Shown: positions 34,318-43,793, counted from the stretch's first letter. The stretch: DNA of 64,000 nucleotides from Streptomyces uncialis (GCF_036250755.1 NZ_CP109583.1:4836001-4900000); one strand, 5' to 3'. Made by a program: numbers and translations. The notes: a model not told the origin generated them from the letters alone.

Positions 34318-35387
34318 GTGAACGACGTAGGGGTCTGGGCCGCGGACTTGGTGCCCTGATCCCAGCTGCCCCGACGCCCGAGAAGAGGGCGGCACAGGGA
34401 GGTCCGGTATCCCCGTCCGCGCCGCTCCTCACGGCGGAGCGCGGAGTGGCCGCGGCGAAGGTGACCTCGCTCCCGCAGAGCACCGTGTCCCCGGAAGCCT
34501 CCGTGGCCGTGGTCCCGGAATCGACGACAGGCGCGCACTTCGCGGAACTGCCGCTCGACTCCATCACCCCCAACCCCCGCCAGCCGCGTGAGGTCTTCGA
34601 CGAGGACGCTCTGGCGGAGCTGGTCACCTCCATCAAAGAGGTCGGCCTTCTCCAGCCCGTGGTCGTACGGCAGGTGGGGCCGGGGCGCTACGAGCTCATC
34701 ATGGGCGAGCGCCGGTGGCGGGCCTGCCGCGAGGCCGGACTGGACCTCATCCCGTCGATCGTGCGCGCCACGGAGGACGACAAGCTCCTTCTGGACGCCC
34801 TGCTGGAGAACCTGCACCGGGCCCAGCTCAACCCGCTGGAGGAAGCAGCCGCGTACGACCAGCTGCTCAAGGACTTCAACTGCACCCATGACCAGCTGGC
34901 GGACCGGATCGGCAGGTCCCGGCCGCAGGTCTCCAACACCCTGCGGCTGCTGAAGCTGTCCCCCGGGGTCCAGCGCAGGGTCGCCGCCGGAGTGCTGTCG
35001 GCCGGCCATGCGCGCGCCCTGCTGTCCGTGGACGACTCGGAGGAGCAGGACCGCCTGGCCCACCGGATCGTCGCGGAGGGTCTCTCGGTCCGTGCGGTCG
35101 AGGAGATCGTCACGCTGATGGGCTCGGGCCCGCAGCCCGCCGCGAGGTCCAAGGGACCGCGTGCCGGTGGTCGGGTCTCGCCCGCGCTGACCGACCTCGC
35201 GACCCGTCTCTCGGACCGCTTCGAGACCCGGGTGAAGGTCGACCTGGGGCAGAAGAAGGGCAAGATCGTCGTCGAGTTCGCCTCGATGGAGGATCTTGAG
35301 CGCATCCTTGGCTCACTGGCTCCGGGCGAGGGCCAGGTCCTTCAGAAGGGCCTGACCGCCCACGCTCCCGAGGACGAGCAGGACTGA
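34314..35387 (+). CDS. parB: Chromosome-partitioning protein ParB
   Basis: 357 residues from GTG 34314 (GTGA overlap with parA). N-terminal ParA-interacting peptide [17 protein letters not shown]. CTPase/ParB-N domain about 80-170 with [20 protein letters not shown] and the GERRWRA motif ([14 protein letters not shown]). Helix-turn-helix about 190-240 ([20 protein letters not shown]). C-terminal dimerisation domain about 300-350. It binds the parS sites listed here and spreads as a CTP-dependent clamp. Confidence 0.98.
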   Translation: MSERRRGLGRGLGALIPAAPTPEKRAAQGGPVSPSAPLLTAERGVAAAKVTSLPQSTVSPEASVAVVPESTTGAHFAELPLDSITPNPRQPREVFDEDALAELVTSIKEVGLLQPVVVRQVGPGRYELIMGERRWRACREAGLDLIPSIVRATEDDKLLLDALLENLHRAQLNPLEEAAAYDQLLKDFNCTHDQLADRIGRSRPQVSNTLRLLKLSPGVQRRVAAGVLSAGHARALLSVDDSEEQDRLAHRIVAEGLSVRAVEEIVTLMGSGPQPAARSKGPRAGGRVSPALTDLATRLSDRFETRVKVDLGQKKGKIVVEFASMEDLERILGSLAPGEGQVLQKGLTAHAPEDEQD

Positions 35388-35557
35388 GTTGGCTGTGCGC
35401 TCCTGTGGTGTGGGAGGAGCAAGCGGGAGCGGGTCGCGTCCGGTGCGCCGGAGGGCGGCCCGCTTCCTTCTTCCGTCGCGTCTCGACCTGCTCAGCAACC
35501 GAGCGTTCTGACAGCCGCCCGTTCTGACACGGGCGAGAAGAGTGAGGACCTGCCTTC

Positions 35558-36175
35558 ATGGGGCGTCGGCTCGTACCGCTCACGCTGGACAACCTCAAGG
35601 ATCTTCCCCAGCGTTGCCGGTCGTGTGTCTACTGGGAGCTGGACCCGGTCAGCGGGCAGGCGGCGGTACGGGCTGGGCGGCCCGGCCTGGAGAAGGAAGC
35701 CTGGATCTCCGCCGTCCTGTTGGAATGGGGCTCCTGCGGACGGGTCGTGTATGTGGACGACCTGCCGGTGGGCTTTGTGCTCTACGCCCCGCCCGCCTAT
35801 GTGCCACGTTCCACCGCGTTCCCCACCAGCCCTGTCTCCGCTGACGCCGTGCAGCTCATGACAGCGTGGATCGAACCGGGATTCCAGGGGCAGGGACTCG
35901 GCCGGGTGATGGTCCAGACGGTCGCCAAGGATTTGATCCGGCGCAATGTCCGGGCCATCGAGGCATTCGGGCATACGCGGTGGAAGGGTCCGGCGTGTGT
36001 GCTTCCGGCGGACCATCTGCTGGCGGTGGGCTTCAAGACGGTCCGGCCTCATCCCACTTACCCACGTCTCCGGCTTGAGCTGCGGACCACGCTCTCATGG
36101 AAGGAAGATGTCGAGATGGCACTCGACCGCCTTCTGGGAGCTGTGCAGAAGGAGCCGGTCCTGCGGCCCCTCTGA
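35558..36175 (+). CDS. GNAT-family acetyltransferase
   Basis: 205 residues. ATG 35558 with GAGGACC upstream. GNAT signature with acetyl-CoA loop IEPGFQGQGLGRVMVQTVAK at about 108-127, and a conserved N-terminal VYWELDPVSG. Substrate unknown. This gene follows parB in most Streptomyces. Its stop codon sits right at the edge of a large inverted repeat formed by two parS sites. Confidence 0.9.
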   Translation: MGRRLVPLTLDNLKDLPQRCRSCVYWELDPVSGQAAVRAGRPGLEKEAWISAVLLEWGSCGRVVYVDDLPVGFVLYAPPAYVPRSTAFPTSPVSADAVQLMTAWIEPGFQGQGLGRVMVQTVAKDLIRRNVRAIEAFGHTRWKGPACVLPADHLLAVGFKTVRPHPTYPRLRLELRTTLSWKEDVEMALDRLLGAVQKEPVLRPL

Positions 36176-36179
36176 CGAT

Positions 36180-36193
36180 GTTTCACGTGAAAC
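36180..36193. promoter_or_regulatory. parS: parS site
   Basis: GTTTCACGTGAAAC, left arm of the convergent terminator. Confidence 0.95.
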
Positions 36194-36231
36194 GCGAAGG
36201 GGACCCACCGGTGAGAATGGGTCCCCTTCGC

Positions 36232-36245
36232 GTTTCACGTGAAAC
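36232..36245. promoter_or_regulatory. parS: parS site
   Basis: GTTTCACGTGAAAC, right arm of the convergent terminator. Confidence 0.95.
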
Positions 36246-36256
36246 ATCGCGGATTG

Positions 36257-36589
36257 TCAGTCGGCGATGAAGTCTTCCAGGTCGCGCACGATCGCGGCCT
36301 TCGGCTTGGCGCCGACGATCGTCTTCGCGATCTCGCCGCCCTGATAGACATTGAGGGTCGGGATCGACATCACGCCGTACTTGGCGGCAGTGGCCGGGTT
36401 CTCGTCGATGTTCAGCTTGACGACCTCGATCTTGTCGCCGTACTCGGAGGCGATCGCTTCGAGCGACGGCGCGATCTGCCGGCACGGACCGCACCAGGCC
36501 GCCCAGAAGTCCACCAGGACGGGCTTGTCGTTCTTGAGGACGTCCTCGTCGAAGGAATCGTCGGTCACGTTCTTGAGGCTGCCAGCCAC
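36257..36589 (-). CDS. trxA: Thioredoxin
   Basis: 110 residues from GTG 36589 with TTAAGGAGCTCGCC upstream. Active site FWAAWCGPCRQIAPSLEAIA, cis-Pro loop MSIPTLNVYQGGE. It is a general protein disulfide reductant, recharged by the reductase encoded 47 bases upstream in the same operon. Confidence 0.98.
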   Translation of the reverse strand: MAGSLKNVTDDSFDEDVLKNDKPVLVDFWAAWCGPCRQIAPSLEAIASEYGDKIEVVKLNIDENPATAAKYGVMSIPTLNVYQGGEIAKTIVGAKPKAAIVRDLEDFIAD

Positions 36590-36636
36590 GGCGAGCTCCT
36601 TAACTCGATGATGCGATGAGGCAGTGCAGGGGAGGA

Positions 36637-37599
36637 TCAGACAGCCGCGACAACGGCTGCCTCTTCGTCGGCCAGGGCCGCGAGGTAACGCTCGGCGTCC
36701 AGGGCGGAGGAGCACCCCGTCCCGGCGGCGGTGATCGCCTGGCGGTAGGTGTGGTCGACGACATCGCCGGCGCCGAAGACACCCGTCTGGTTGGTCTTGG
36801 TGGAGGGAGCTTCCACCTTGAGGTAGCCCTCGTCGTCGAGGTCCAGCTGGCCCTTGAACAGCTCGGTACGGGGGTCATGGCCGATGGCGATGAACAGCCC
36901 GGTGACCGGCAGCTCGGAGGTTTCACCCGTCTTGAGGTTGCGCAGCGTCACCCCGGCGAGCTTCGGGTCGCCATGGATCGCGGCGACCTCGTTGTCCCAG
37001 ATGAACTTGATCTTGGGGTCCGCGAACGCGCGGTCCTGCATCGCCTTCGATGCACGGAGGCTGTCCCGGCGGTGCACGATGGTCACCGACTTGGCGAAGC
37101 GGGAGAGGAAGGTCGCCTCCTCCATCGCCGTGTCGCCGCCACCGATGACGGCGATGTCCTGGTCCTTGAAGAAGAACCCGTCACAGGTCGCGCACCAGGA
37201 GACGCCACGACCGGAGAGCGCGTCCTCGTTCGGGAGGCCGAGCTTGCGGTGCTGCGAACCGGTGGTGATGATCACGGCCTTGGCCCGGTGCACGGTACCG
37301 GCGGTGTCCGTGACGGTCTTGATCTCGCCCGTGAGATCGACGGCCACCACATCGTCCGGTACCAGCTCCGCGCCGAAGCGCTCGGCCTGGCCGCGCATGT
37401 TGTCCATGAGGGCCGGGCCCATGATGCCGTCCTGGAAGCCAGGAAAGTTCTCCACCTCGGTGGTGTTCATCAGCGCGCCACCCGCGGTGACAGCGCCCTC
37501 GAAGACCAGAGGCTTCAGCGACGCGCGTGCGGTGTAGAGCGCGGCCGTGTATCCGGCGGGCCCTGAGCCGATGATGATCACGTTACGGACGTCGCTCAC
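36637..37599 (-). CDS. trxB: Thioredoxin-disulfide reductase
   Basis: 320 residues from GTG 37599 (GAGGAATGAAGCC upstream). FAD motif [20 protein letters not shown], redox pair in [19 protein letters not shown] motif [18 protein letters not shown], and C-terminal FAD contact [20 protein letters not shown]. It transfers electrons from NADPH to TrxA. A SigR-type promoter lies upstream at 37677-37702. The gene is divergent from nothing: the anti-SigM gene upstream reads the same way and ends at 37822. Confidence 0.98.
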   Translation of the reverse strand: MSDVRNVIIIGSGPAGYTAALYTARASLKPLVFEGAVTAGGALMNTTEVENFPGFQDGIMGPALMDNMRGQAERFGAELVPDDVVAVDLTGEIKTVTDTAGTVHRAKAVIITTGSQHRKLGLPNEDALSGRGVSWCATCDGFFFKDQDIAVIGGGDTAMEEATFLSRFAKSVTIVHRRDSLRASKAMQDRAFADPKIKFIWDNEVAAIHGDPKLAGVTLRNLKTGETSELPVTGLFIAIGHDPRTELFKGQLDLDDEGYLKVEAPSTKTNQTGVFGAGDVVDHTYRQAITAAGTGCSSALDAERYLAALADEEAAVVAAV

Positions 37600-37676
37600 G
37601 GCTTCATTCCTCGTCTCTGGAGACTGCTGCTTACTGCCAGGGTGGGAAGTCGACTGGTAGAGCTCCCACACCACCC

Positions 37677-37702
37677 AACGGATACTACGGGGCGTGCATT
37701 CC
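37677..37702 (-). promoter_or_regulatory. SigR-type promoter of trxBA
   Basis: Reading leftward: GGAAT, exactly 18 bases, GTT, the published SigR (disulfide-stress sigma) consensus. It is about 80-100 bases before the trxB start. Confidence 0.85.
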
Positions 37703-37821
37703 CCTACGGTGCCGGGCACACTGGCGGCCCGGTGCGGACGCCCGCCCGATCTTGTGGCCACCTCATGCCGACGCCCTCGACCGTGCGGGCCAAGGGCGTC
37801 CCGGACAGCGGCGCGGGGGTG

Positions 37822-38925
37822 TCAGTCGCGGGCGTACGAGTGACTGAAGAGCACCTCGCCCGAGGCATCCGCCGAGCGCTGAGCGACACAGGCGGTGTCG
37901 ACCAGATAGGCCGAGACCTGCCCGCTGTCGGAGGGATGGGGCAGCACGACCAGGAGGGCATTCCGGCCCTTGAAGGTTCCCTGCTCGGCGGCCAGGGGAG
38001 CGTCACTGCGGCCGATGCCCTGCTGCACACACGCGGGTACCTGCACGGCCGCCGCTGTCGTTGTGTCCTCACCGCGCAGCGGAGTGTTGGGGCGGCTCGG
38101 ATCCGAACTGGAATGGGCTCCGAAAGAAGAGGACCCGGTCGACTCCGCGGCAGACGGCTTCTCCGCCAACAGCTTCGAGACCCGCTTCTCCAGCTCATCG
38201 GTGGAGAAGCCACTGGTGCCGCTGGTCCCTCGGATGGGCCGGTGGGTCGAGGTGTCCCGGGATGAGGAGTCGCTGTCGAGCGACTGCACCAGGAAGGTGC
38301 CCAAGCCGATCGCGGCCACGGTGAAGACAGCGCCGATGGAGACGGTCCGGCGGCGGCCGGTCCGCTGACGGCCACCCCGACCGGGCCCGGTGGAAGTACG
38401 AGCGTGCCCTGCGGGACGGTCGGTGGTGGATACCAGGGGCGATGTTCCACGTGAAACATGCGCGGTTCCACGTGAAACATTCTCGGTCCCCGTACGCGCG
38501 CGCCCCGACCCGGTCGTCTCCTGGGCCTCGACGACATCCTTCTCGACGGTGTTCCGGCCCCCGGGGACGGCCGCTGCTTCCGGGGCCGACCGGGGGGCCG
38601 ACGGCGCGGTCGCGGAACCGGACGCGGTGAGCGGGCGGGATGTCTGCGCCGGGCCGATCGTGGATGACTCCGCCCCGTGCATGGCCTCTGCCGTGAGTGC
38701 GAGGTCGATCCTGGTGATCACATCGTCCGGCATGGGCCCGGTGTCCGGGACGTCGCCCAGCAGATCACGGATCTCTTCGAGTGAGGCGTACAGATCGGCG
38801 CAGTCGCCGCACCCGCCGAGATGCAGACGCAGATCCGTGGCACGGCCGAGGGACAGCAGGCCCTCCGTGAGGTCCGACAGCTCCTCGACGCCCGGATGCC
38901 CGGTCGTATCGGTGCTCGAAGTCAC
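37822..38925 (-). CDS. Anti-sigma factor paired with SigM
   Basis: 367 residues from GTG 38925, overlapping the sigM stop by four bases. N-terminal anti-sigma domain with LRLHLGGCGDCADLYASLEE and IRDLLGDV. Long disordered linker (about 85-185) carrying two VSRGT copies encoded by parS-like sites. One membrane helix (VSIGAVFTVAAIGLGTFLVQ) near 188-207. External C-terminal domain with VSKLLAEKP and RNALLVVLPHPSDSGQ. It matches the order sigM, anti-sigma, trxB, trxC of mycobacteria. Confidence 0.9.
   Translation of the reverse strand: MTSSTDTTGHPGVEELSDLTEGLLSLGRATDLRLHLGGCGDCADLYASLEEIRDLLGDVPDTGPMPDDVITRIDLALTAEAMHGAESSTIGPAQTSRPLTASGSATAPSAPRSAPEAAAVPGGRNTVEKDVVEAQETTGSGRARTGTENVSRGTAHVSRGTSPLVSTTDRPAGHARTSTGPGRGGRQRTGRRRTVSIGAVFTVAAIGLGTFLVQSLDSDSSSRDTSTHRPIRGTSGTSGFSTDELEKRVSKLLAEKPSAAESTGSSSFGAHSSSDPSRPNTPLRGEDTTTAAAVQVPACVQQGIGRSDAPLAAEQGTFKGRNALLVVLPHPSDSGQVSAYLVDTACVAQRSADASGEVLFSHSYARD
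38444..38457. promoter_or_regulatory. parS: parS-like site inside the anti-SigM gene
   Basis: GTTCCACGTGAAAC, one base from the perfect palindrome; encodes VSRGT on the coding strand. Confidence 0.85.
38465..38478. promoter_or_regulatory. parS: parS-like site inside the anti-SigM gene
   Basis: GTTCCACGTGAAAC, second copy 21 bases from the first (two DNA turns, same reading frame). Confidence 0.85.
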
Positions 38926-39632
38926 GCTCGCCCACCTCCGCCCTTCACAGCAGTGGAATCGGTCGCCCCGGAATCGGGTGCTTCCCCTGCGGGTGGGACG
39001 GATGTCCCCGAAGACTGGTTCCTCTTTCGGCCGTGCTTCTTGCCCTCCGTGTCCTCCGTCCGCGTCCGGAGGTGGGAGAGCAGCGGCAGCAGTCTCGCGC
39101 GACCCCGGGCACAACGGCTCTTCACCGTGCCCGGCGGTACGTCGAGAACCTGTGAGGCTTCGGCGACGGAGTAGCCCTGCATGTCCACCAGGACCAGGGC
39201 GGCCCGCTGGTCGGGAGGCAGTGTGGCCAGCGCGTCGATCAGCTGCCGGTGGAGATCGTTGCGCTCGGCCGGGGCATAGGCCGACTCATGGGGCTCCAGC
39301 AACTGCTCCAGCCGCTCGGTGTCGTCCACCGGCGCCGTCTTGCGTGACGCGGCTTTCCGGACCCGGTCCAGACAGGCGTTCACGGTGATGCGGTGCAGCC
39401 AGGTGGTGACGGCGGACTGGCCGCGGAAGGTGTGTGCGGCCCGGTACGCGGAGACCAAGGCGTCCTGGACGGCGTCGGCCGCCTCCTCCCGGTCCCCCAG
39501 GGTCCGCAGGGCCACGGCCCACAGCCGGTCGCGGTGGCGCCGGACCAGCTCGCCGAAGGCGTCCGCGTCCCCGTCCACGTGGCGTGCAAGAAGGTCGTGG
39601 TCGCTCACCCCGTCGTACGCGGCGTCGGACAC
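38922..39632 (-). CDS. sigM: ECF sigma factor SigM
   Basis: 236 residues from GTG. Region 2: DGDADAFGELVRRHRDRLWA, AADAVQDALVSAYRAAHTFR, WLHRITVNACLDRVR. Region 4: LPPDQRAALVLVDMQGYSVA, EASQVLDVPPGTVKSRCARG. The C-terminal extension (about 190-236) is basic then disordered. The name follows the gene order shared with mycobacterial sigM (anti-sigma, trxB, trxA on one side; pseudokinase and murJ on the other). Probable cell-envelope stress role. Confidence 0.9.
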   Translation of the reverse strand: MSDAAYDGVSDHDLLARHVDGDADAFGELVRRHRDRLWAVALRTLGDREEAADAVQDALVSAYRAAHTFRGQSAVTTWLHRITVNACLDRVRKAASRKTAPVDDTERLEQLLEPHESAYAPAERNDLHRQLIDALATLPPDQRAALVLVDMQGYSVAEASQVLDVPPGTVKSRCARGRARLLPLLSHLRTRTEDTEGKKHGRKRNQSSGTSVPPAGEAPDSGATDSTAVKGGGGRA

Positions 39633-39666
39633 GGTCGAACCACCCTCCCCGGACGTCTGCGTGCGG

Positions 39667-41391
39667 TCAGCCGGTGAACTTCACATCGGTGATGCCCTGC
39701 TTGTACCCGGCACCACTGAACTGATCGCCGGAAGCGTAGGGCAAGTCGGTGAGCCACACCACGACGTACCGGGTCTTGACCGGTTTGTCGACGTCGATCT
39801 TCAGCTCCTGGCCCTGGGTGGTGGCCGTGGCGAGCTTCTTCATGGACGTGAGCGGCGTCGAGGAGGACACCGAGTCCGCCGCGTACAGGGACCCCGTGGT
39901 GCGGTCCCCGGCGTAGCTGAGCCCTATCGACGCGGACGCGACGGCCTTCTCGGAACCGAGGTCGTAGACCAGTCCCACGCCCTGCTTGAAGGGAGCCAGC
40001 GTGGGCCCTCCCCGGAAGGAGTAGCTGCGCCAGTAGGTGGAGCTGTCGCCGTCGTAGGTCAGTCCGGCGTCGGCCGCGTGCTGCGGCTTGCCGTCCGGGT
40101 AGTACTCCTGCGCGGTCTGGATCTTCAGCGGCGCGAGAGGCTTCTTCTCGGCGTTCTTCTTGCTGGTGTCCCTGGTCTGGGACTCGCTGGGCTCGTTCGG
40201 GTTGTCCTGGTCCATCAGCGCATCCGCGAGCTGCCAGCTCCCGAGGCCCAGGGCGGCGATCAACAGCGCGGAGACGGCCCACTTGAGGGCCTTCCCGGTG
40301 CGGCTGTGGAGCGGCGGCGGAGGAAGCGGGATATGGGCCGTGGAACGGGCAGGGGCACCGGCGGGCCGGCCGTACGAGCCCTGCTGGTAGGTGGTCCGCT
40401 GGTATTCCGGCGGATTGGTGAACGTGGGCTCCGGCGGACGGATACGCGGCATCTCACCGACGGCCCGCGCCAGATCCTCCGGTGTGGTGCACGGCGGCTC
40501 CTGCCGGGAAGCGGTGGCTCCCTCGTTGACAAGGGCACGCATGGCGAGCTCGGCGAGACCGCGGTGCACTCCGGCGCGCACCTGATCGGGGGAGATCAGC
40601 CCGACGCCCTTGGGCAGCCCGCGCAGACCATGCGCGTCGTTCTCGTAGGGCCAGCGCTGGGTGAGGGAGGCGTACAGGAGTGCGCCGATCGCCTCGGTGT
40701 CGGTGCGCTGAGGGGTCTGTGAGGTGATGCCCCGCAGCGCCGCGTTGACCGCCAGGCCCCGGATGCGCCACTGGCCGGACGCGGTCCGCAGCACCGCGCT
40801 CGGGGTGAGCCTCAGATGGGCCAGCCCCTCACGGTGTGCGGCGGCCATCGCCTGGGCCACCTGGTCGACCATCTCGTAGGCGTGGTGGACCTCCAGCGGG
40901 CCCGCGGCGAGCAGGGCCGTCAGCTCGGTCGCGTCGGGCAGCCATTCATGGACCACATAGACGAGGTCGTTCTCCTCGACCGCGTCCAGGACATGGACGA
41001 AGCGAGGGTCGCCCAGCAGCGCCGACGAGCGGGACGCGGCCAGCACGGACCGCGCTCGGGGATGGTCCGCGGGCAGGATGTGGACACCGGTCGCCCGGCG
41101 GAGCTTCTCGTCCACCGCGCGCCAGCTGCTGAATCCGTCCAGACGGGTGACGCACTCCTCAAGGCGGTAGCGTCTGGCGAGTTTGTGCCCGCTGTGCAAC
41201 TCCGGCGGTGCGGTCTTCTCGGCTCCGCCCGCCGTGCCGGTGTTCTCCGCGTCCGTGTCCGTGGTGTTCTGCTCCCCGGTCTCGCCGGTCCTGGCCACCC
41301 CGTCGGCCGTGGACTGCCCCGCCTTGGCGGTCAGCGGTTCGTCACCGCTGTTGTCTGCCACGTCGACGGCAGCCGTGCTCCGTTCCGCCAC
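39667..41391 (-). CDS. Membrane pseudokinase with extracellular discoidin-like domain (MurJ partner)
   Basis: 574 residues from GTG 41391 (AGGAACGACG upstream; an ATG at 41472 is an alternative). Residues about 55-330 resemble a Ser/Thr kinase fold (LARRYRLEECVTRLDGFSSW, YVVHEWLPDATELTALL, MAAAHREGLAHLRLTPSAVL), but the HRD is replaced by HLRLTPSAV, no DFG is present and the Gly loop is lost, so it is a pseudokinase. A Pro-rich linker, a membrane helix (KWAVSALLIAALGLGSWQLA, about 370-390), then an extracellular domain of F5/8-type appearance (YDGDSSTYWRSYSFRGG; ELKIDVDKPVKTRYVVVWLT). In mycobacteria this is fused to MurJ (Rv3910) and binds FhaA; here it is a separate gene 36 bases below the murJ stop. 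Confidence 0.9.
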   Translation of the reverse strand: MAERSTAAVDVADNSGDEPLTAKAGQSTADGVARTGETGEQNTTDTDAENTGTAGGAEKTAPPELHSGHKLARRYRLEECVTRLDGFSSWRAVDEKLRRATGVHILPADHPRARSVLAASRSSALLGDPRFVHVLDAVEENDLVYVVHEWLPDATELTALLAAGPLEVHHAYEMVDQVAQAMAAAHREGLAHLRLTPSAVLRTASGQWRIRGLAVNAALRGITSQTPQRTDTEAIGALLYASLTQRWPYENDAHGLRGLPKGVGLISPDQVRAGVHRGLAELAMRALVNEGATASRQEPPCTTPEDLARAVGEMPRIRPPEPTFTNPPEYQRTTYQQGSYGRPAGAPARSTAHIPLPPPPLHSRTGKALKWAVSALLIAALGLGSWQLADALMDQDNPNEPSESQTRDTSKKNAEKKPLAPLKIQTAQEYYPDGKPQHAADAGLTYDGDSSTYWRSYSFRGGPTLAPFKQGVGLVYDLGSEKAVASASIGLSYAGDRTTGSLYAADSVSSSTPLTSMKKLATATTQGQELKIDVDKPVKTRYVVVWLTDLPYASGDQFSGAGYKQGITDVKFTG

Positions 41392-41508
41392 CGTCGTTCC
41401 TGCCTCCCCATCCGTTGCGCTCTGTCGACGCCAAAGCCAATTGTGCCCACAGTCCGGTGCTATGCACGACACGCAAAGGCGGCCGATGGTTGTGCGACTT
41501 CCCCGTAC

Positions 41509-43746
41509 TCAGCGTCCCAGACGTCCCCGGACCATGCCGACCATCGAGTTCAGCTCCTCGATCCGCATCCTGCGGGCCGCCACGTAGAACACCGCCAGTA
41601 GGGCGAAAGTACCGAAGACGAGTGCGGTCGCGGAGCCCAGCGCACCCTGCCCGAGGAGTCCCGTGATCCCGAAACCGACCGCACCGCCGACGAGGGCCGC
41701 CGGGACGCACGCCAGCGACAGCCGGGCGTACGTCCGCAGTACCTGCGCGCCGTCGAGGTCGCCGCCCAGCCTGATCCGCAGCCGGCGCCAGGCCACCCCG
41801 ACACCGACCGCGTACGCCAGCCCGTAGGAGGCGGCCATACCGACCACGGCCCACCGCGCGGGCAGGACGAAGTAGCAGGCGGCCGAGGCACCGGCGTTCA
41901 CCGCGGCGACGATGACCGTGTTGTAGAAGGGCGTCCGGGTGTCCTCGTAGGCGTAGAAACCGCGCAGCACCACGTACTGCACGGAGAAGGGGATCAGGCC
42001 CAGGCCGAACGCCATGAGGATGTAGCCCATGGACTGCGCCGACTGAAGGCCGGTGGACGCGAAGAGCAGGGTGCACATGGGGACACCGAGCGCCACGAAC
42101 AGGAACGCGACGGGCACGATCGCGACCGCCGAGGTACGCAGACCGCTGGAGATGTCGTCACGGACCGCGCCCGGATCGTTGTCGTGGGCGGCCCGGGAGA
42201 TCCGGGGCAGCAGCGCGGCCATCACGGAGACGGTGATGATCGCCTGGGGCATGCCCCAGATCAGCTGGGCGTTGGAGTACGCCATGATGCCCGCGCCCGG
42301 CACATCGGCCGAGACACCCGCGGCGGTCGCCAGCTGGGTGACGACGAGGACACCGGCCTGGTTCGCCAGGACGAACAGCACCGTCCACTTGGCGAGCCGT
42401 ACGGCCTTGCCGAGTCCGTGGCCCTTCCAGTCGAAGCGCGGCCGGAACCGGAAACCGGCTTCCCGCAGATAGGGGATCATCGCGAGCGACTGGACGACCA
42501 GGCCGAGGAGCGTCCCCATCCCGAGCAGCCGGACCCCGTCGTCGGGGATCGTGGTGACCCGCATGTTCGAGTCGGCGGCGCTGCCGTACACCCAGATGAA
42601 CAGCCCGAAGCTGGCGATCATGACGATGTTGTTCAGGACCGGGGTCCACATCATCGCGCCGAACCTGCCGCGGGCGTTGAGGATCTGCCCCATCACCACA
42701 TGGACGCCCATGAAGAAGATCGTCGGCAGGCAGTAGCGGGCGAAGGTGACCGCGACATTGTTCGCGTCCGGGTTGTCCGCGATCGGGTCCGACATCAATT
42801 GGACGAGCAGCGGGGCGGCGAACACCGACAAGCCGACGATGACGGCCAAGGCCACCATGACCAGCGTCAGCAGCCGGTTGGCGTAGGCCTCGCCACCGTC
42901 CTCGTCGTTCTTCATGGAACGGACGAGCTGCGGCACGAAGACCGAGTTGAGGCCGCCACCGATGCTGAGGATGTAGATCATCGTCGGCAGGGTGTAGGCG
43001 ACGGTGTAGGCGTCACCGAGGATCGCCGTACCCAGCGCCGCGCTGATCACCACGGTCCTGACGAAGCCGGTGAGACGGGACACGATCGTGCCGGACGCCA
43101 TCACCGCGCTCGACTTCAGCACACTCGAACCGCGGCCCTTGGACCGCGCCGGGGGAGGCGCGGCCGGCTCGGGGGCCGGGGCGGGCACCGCGGGCGCGGC
43201 CACGGCCGCGACCGGTGCCATGTAGGTGGTGGCCGCGCTCTCGTCGTGCACGGGGGGACGTACCCCGCCCGCCTGCTGCTGGTCCCGGAAGAGATGGGCG
43301 AACGCGTCCGGCTCGTGACGCTGGTCCCCCGCCTGGGTGACCAGGTCGTCCACCCCGACGAACTGGGTGGTGCGCGCGTCGTCACCGTACGGAAGGTGCT
43401 GGGTGAGCCCCTCGGGCTCGGGCGCGGGGGGCTGGGCCCAGAGCCGGGGGTCCGGCGCGTACTGCGCCGACGGCGGCTGGGCGTAGAGCTGCTGCGGGTC
43501 CTGGTAGGTGCCGGGCGGCGGCGGGGGGTGCGCGGCGCGGTCGTACAGCGCCTCGGCCACCGGGTCCTGCGCGGAGAGATCCTGTGTCCGGTACGGGTCC
43601 TGGGCGTAGGCGTCCTGGACGTACATATCGGCAGCGTGCTGCTGCGGCGGTACCTGGTGGGGGTCATGAGGGTCGGGCCAGGGACCCTGGGCGGAGGGGT
43701 CGCCGTCCGCGCCCTGCCCGCGGTCACCGTCGTACGGCGCGTTCAT
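41509..43746 (-). CDS. murJ: MurJ/MviN lipid II flippase
   Basis: 745 residues. Residues 1-200 are a Pro/Gln/Asp/Ala-rich disordered cytoplasmic tail. Then the MATE-like MviN fold with about 14 helices, beginning KSSAVMASGTIVSRLTGFVR and including LPTMIYILSIGGGLNSVFVP, the typical N-terminal MurJ motifs with functional Arg residues. It moves the peptidoglycan precursor lipid II across the membrane. It is the first of the pair murJ-pseudokinase and follows the DUF6049 gene by 47 bases. Confidence 0.96.
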   Translation of the reverse strand: MNAPYDGDRGQGADGDPSAQGPWPDPHDPHQVPPQQHAADMYVQDAYAQDPYRTQDLSAQDPVAEALYDRAAHPPPPPGTYQDPQQLYAQPPSAQYAPDPRLWAQPPAPEPEGLTQHLPYGDDARTTQFVGVDDLVTQAGDQRHEPDAFAHLFRDQQQAGGVRPPVHDESAATTYMAPVAAVAAPAVPAPAPEPAAPPPARSKGRGSSVLKSSAVMASGTIVSRLTGFVRTVVISAALGTAILGDAYTVAYTLPTMIYILSIGGGLNSVFVPQLVRSMKNDEDGGEAYANRLLTLVMVALAVIVGLSVFAAPLLVQLMSDPIADNPDANNVAVTFARYCLPTIFFMGVHVVMGQILNARGRFGAMMWTPVLNNIVMIASFGLFIWVYGSAADSNMRVTTIPDDGVRLLGMGTLLGLVVQSLAMIPYLREAGFRFRPRFDWKGHGLGKAVRLAKWTVLFVLANQAGVLVVTQLATAAGVSADVPGAGIMAYSNAQLIWGMPQAIITVSVMAALLPRISRAAHDNDPGAVRDDISSGLRTSAVAIVPVAFLFVALGVPMCTLLFASTGLQSAQSMGYILMAFGLGLIPFSVQYVVLRGFYAYEDTRTPFYNTVIVAAVNAGASAACYFVLPARWAVVGMAASYGLAYAVGVGVAWRRLRIRLGGDLDGAQVLRTYARLSLACVPAALVGGAVGFGITGLLGQGALGSATALVFGTFALLAVFYVAARRMRIEELNSMVGMVRGRLGR

Positions 43747-43793
43747 GGTTTACCCCACCTCATCGTCCCCGGGCCCACCGGCCACGACATCGC

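Larger units (their letters stand above)
36176..36249. terminator. 31-bp inverted repeat made of two parS sites between convergent genes
   Basis: Arms 36176-36206 and 36219-36249 are exact reverse complements with a 12-base loop. Each arm contains a parS palindrome followed by CGCGAAGGGGACCC-type sequence. It lies between the GNAT stop (36175) and the trxA stop (36257), so it can terminate both transcripts. Confidence 0.9.
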
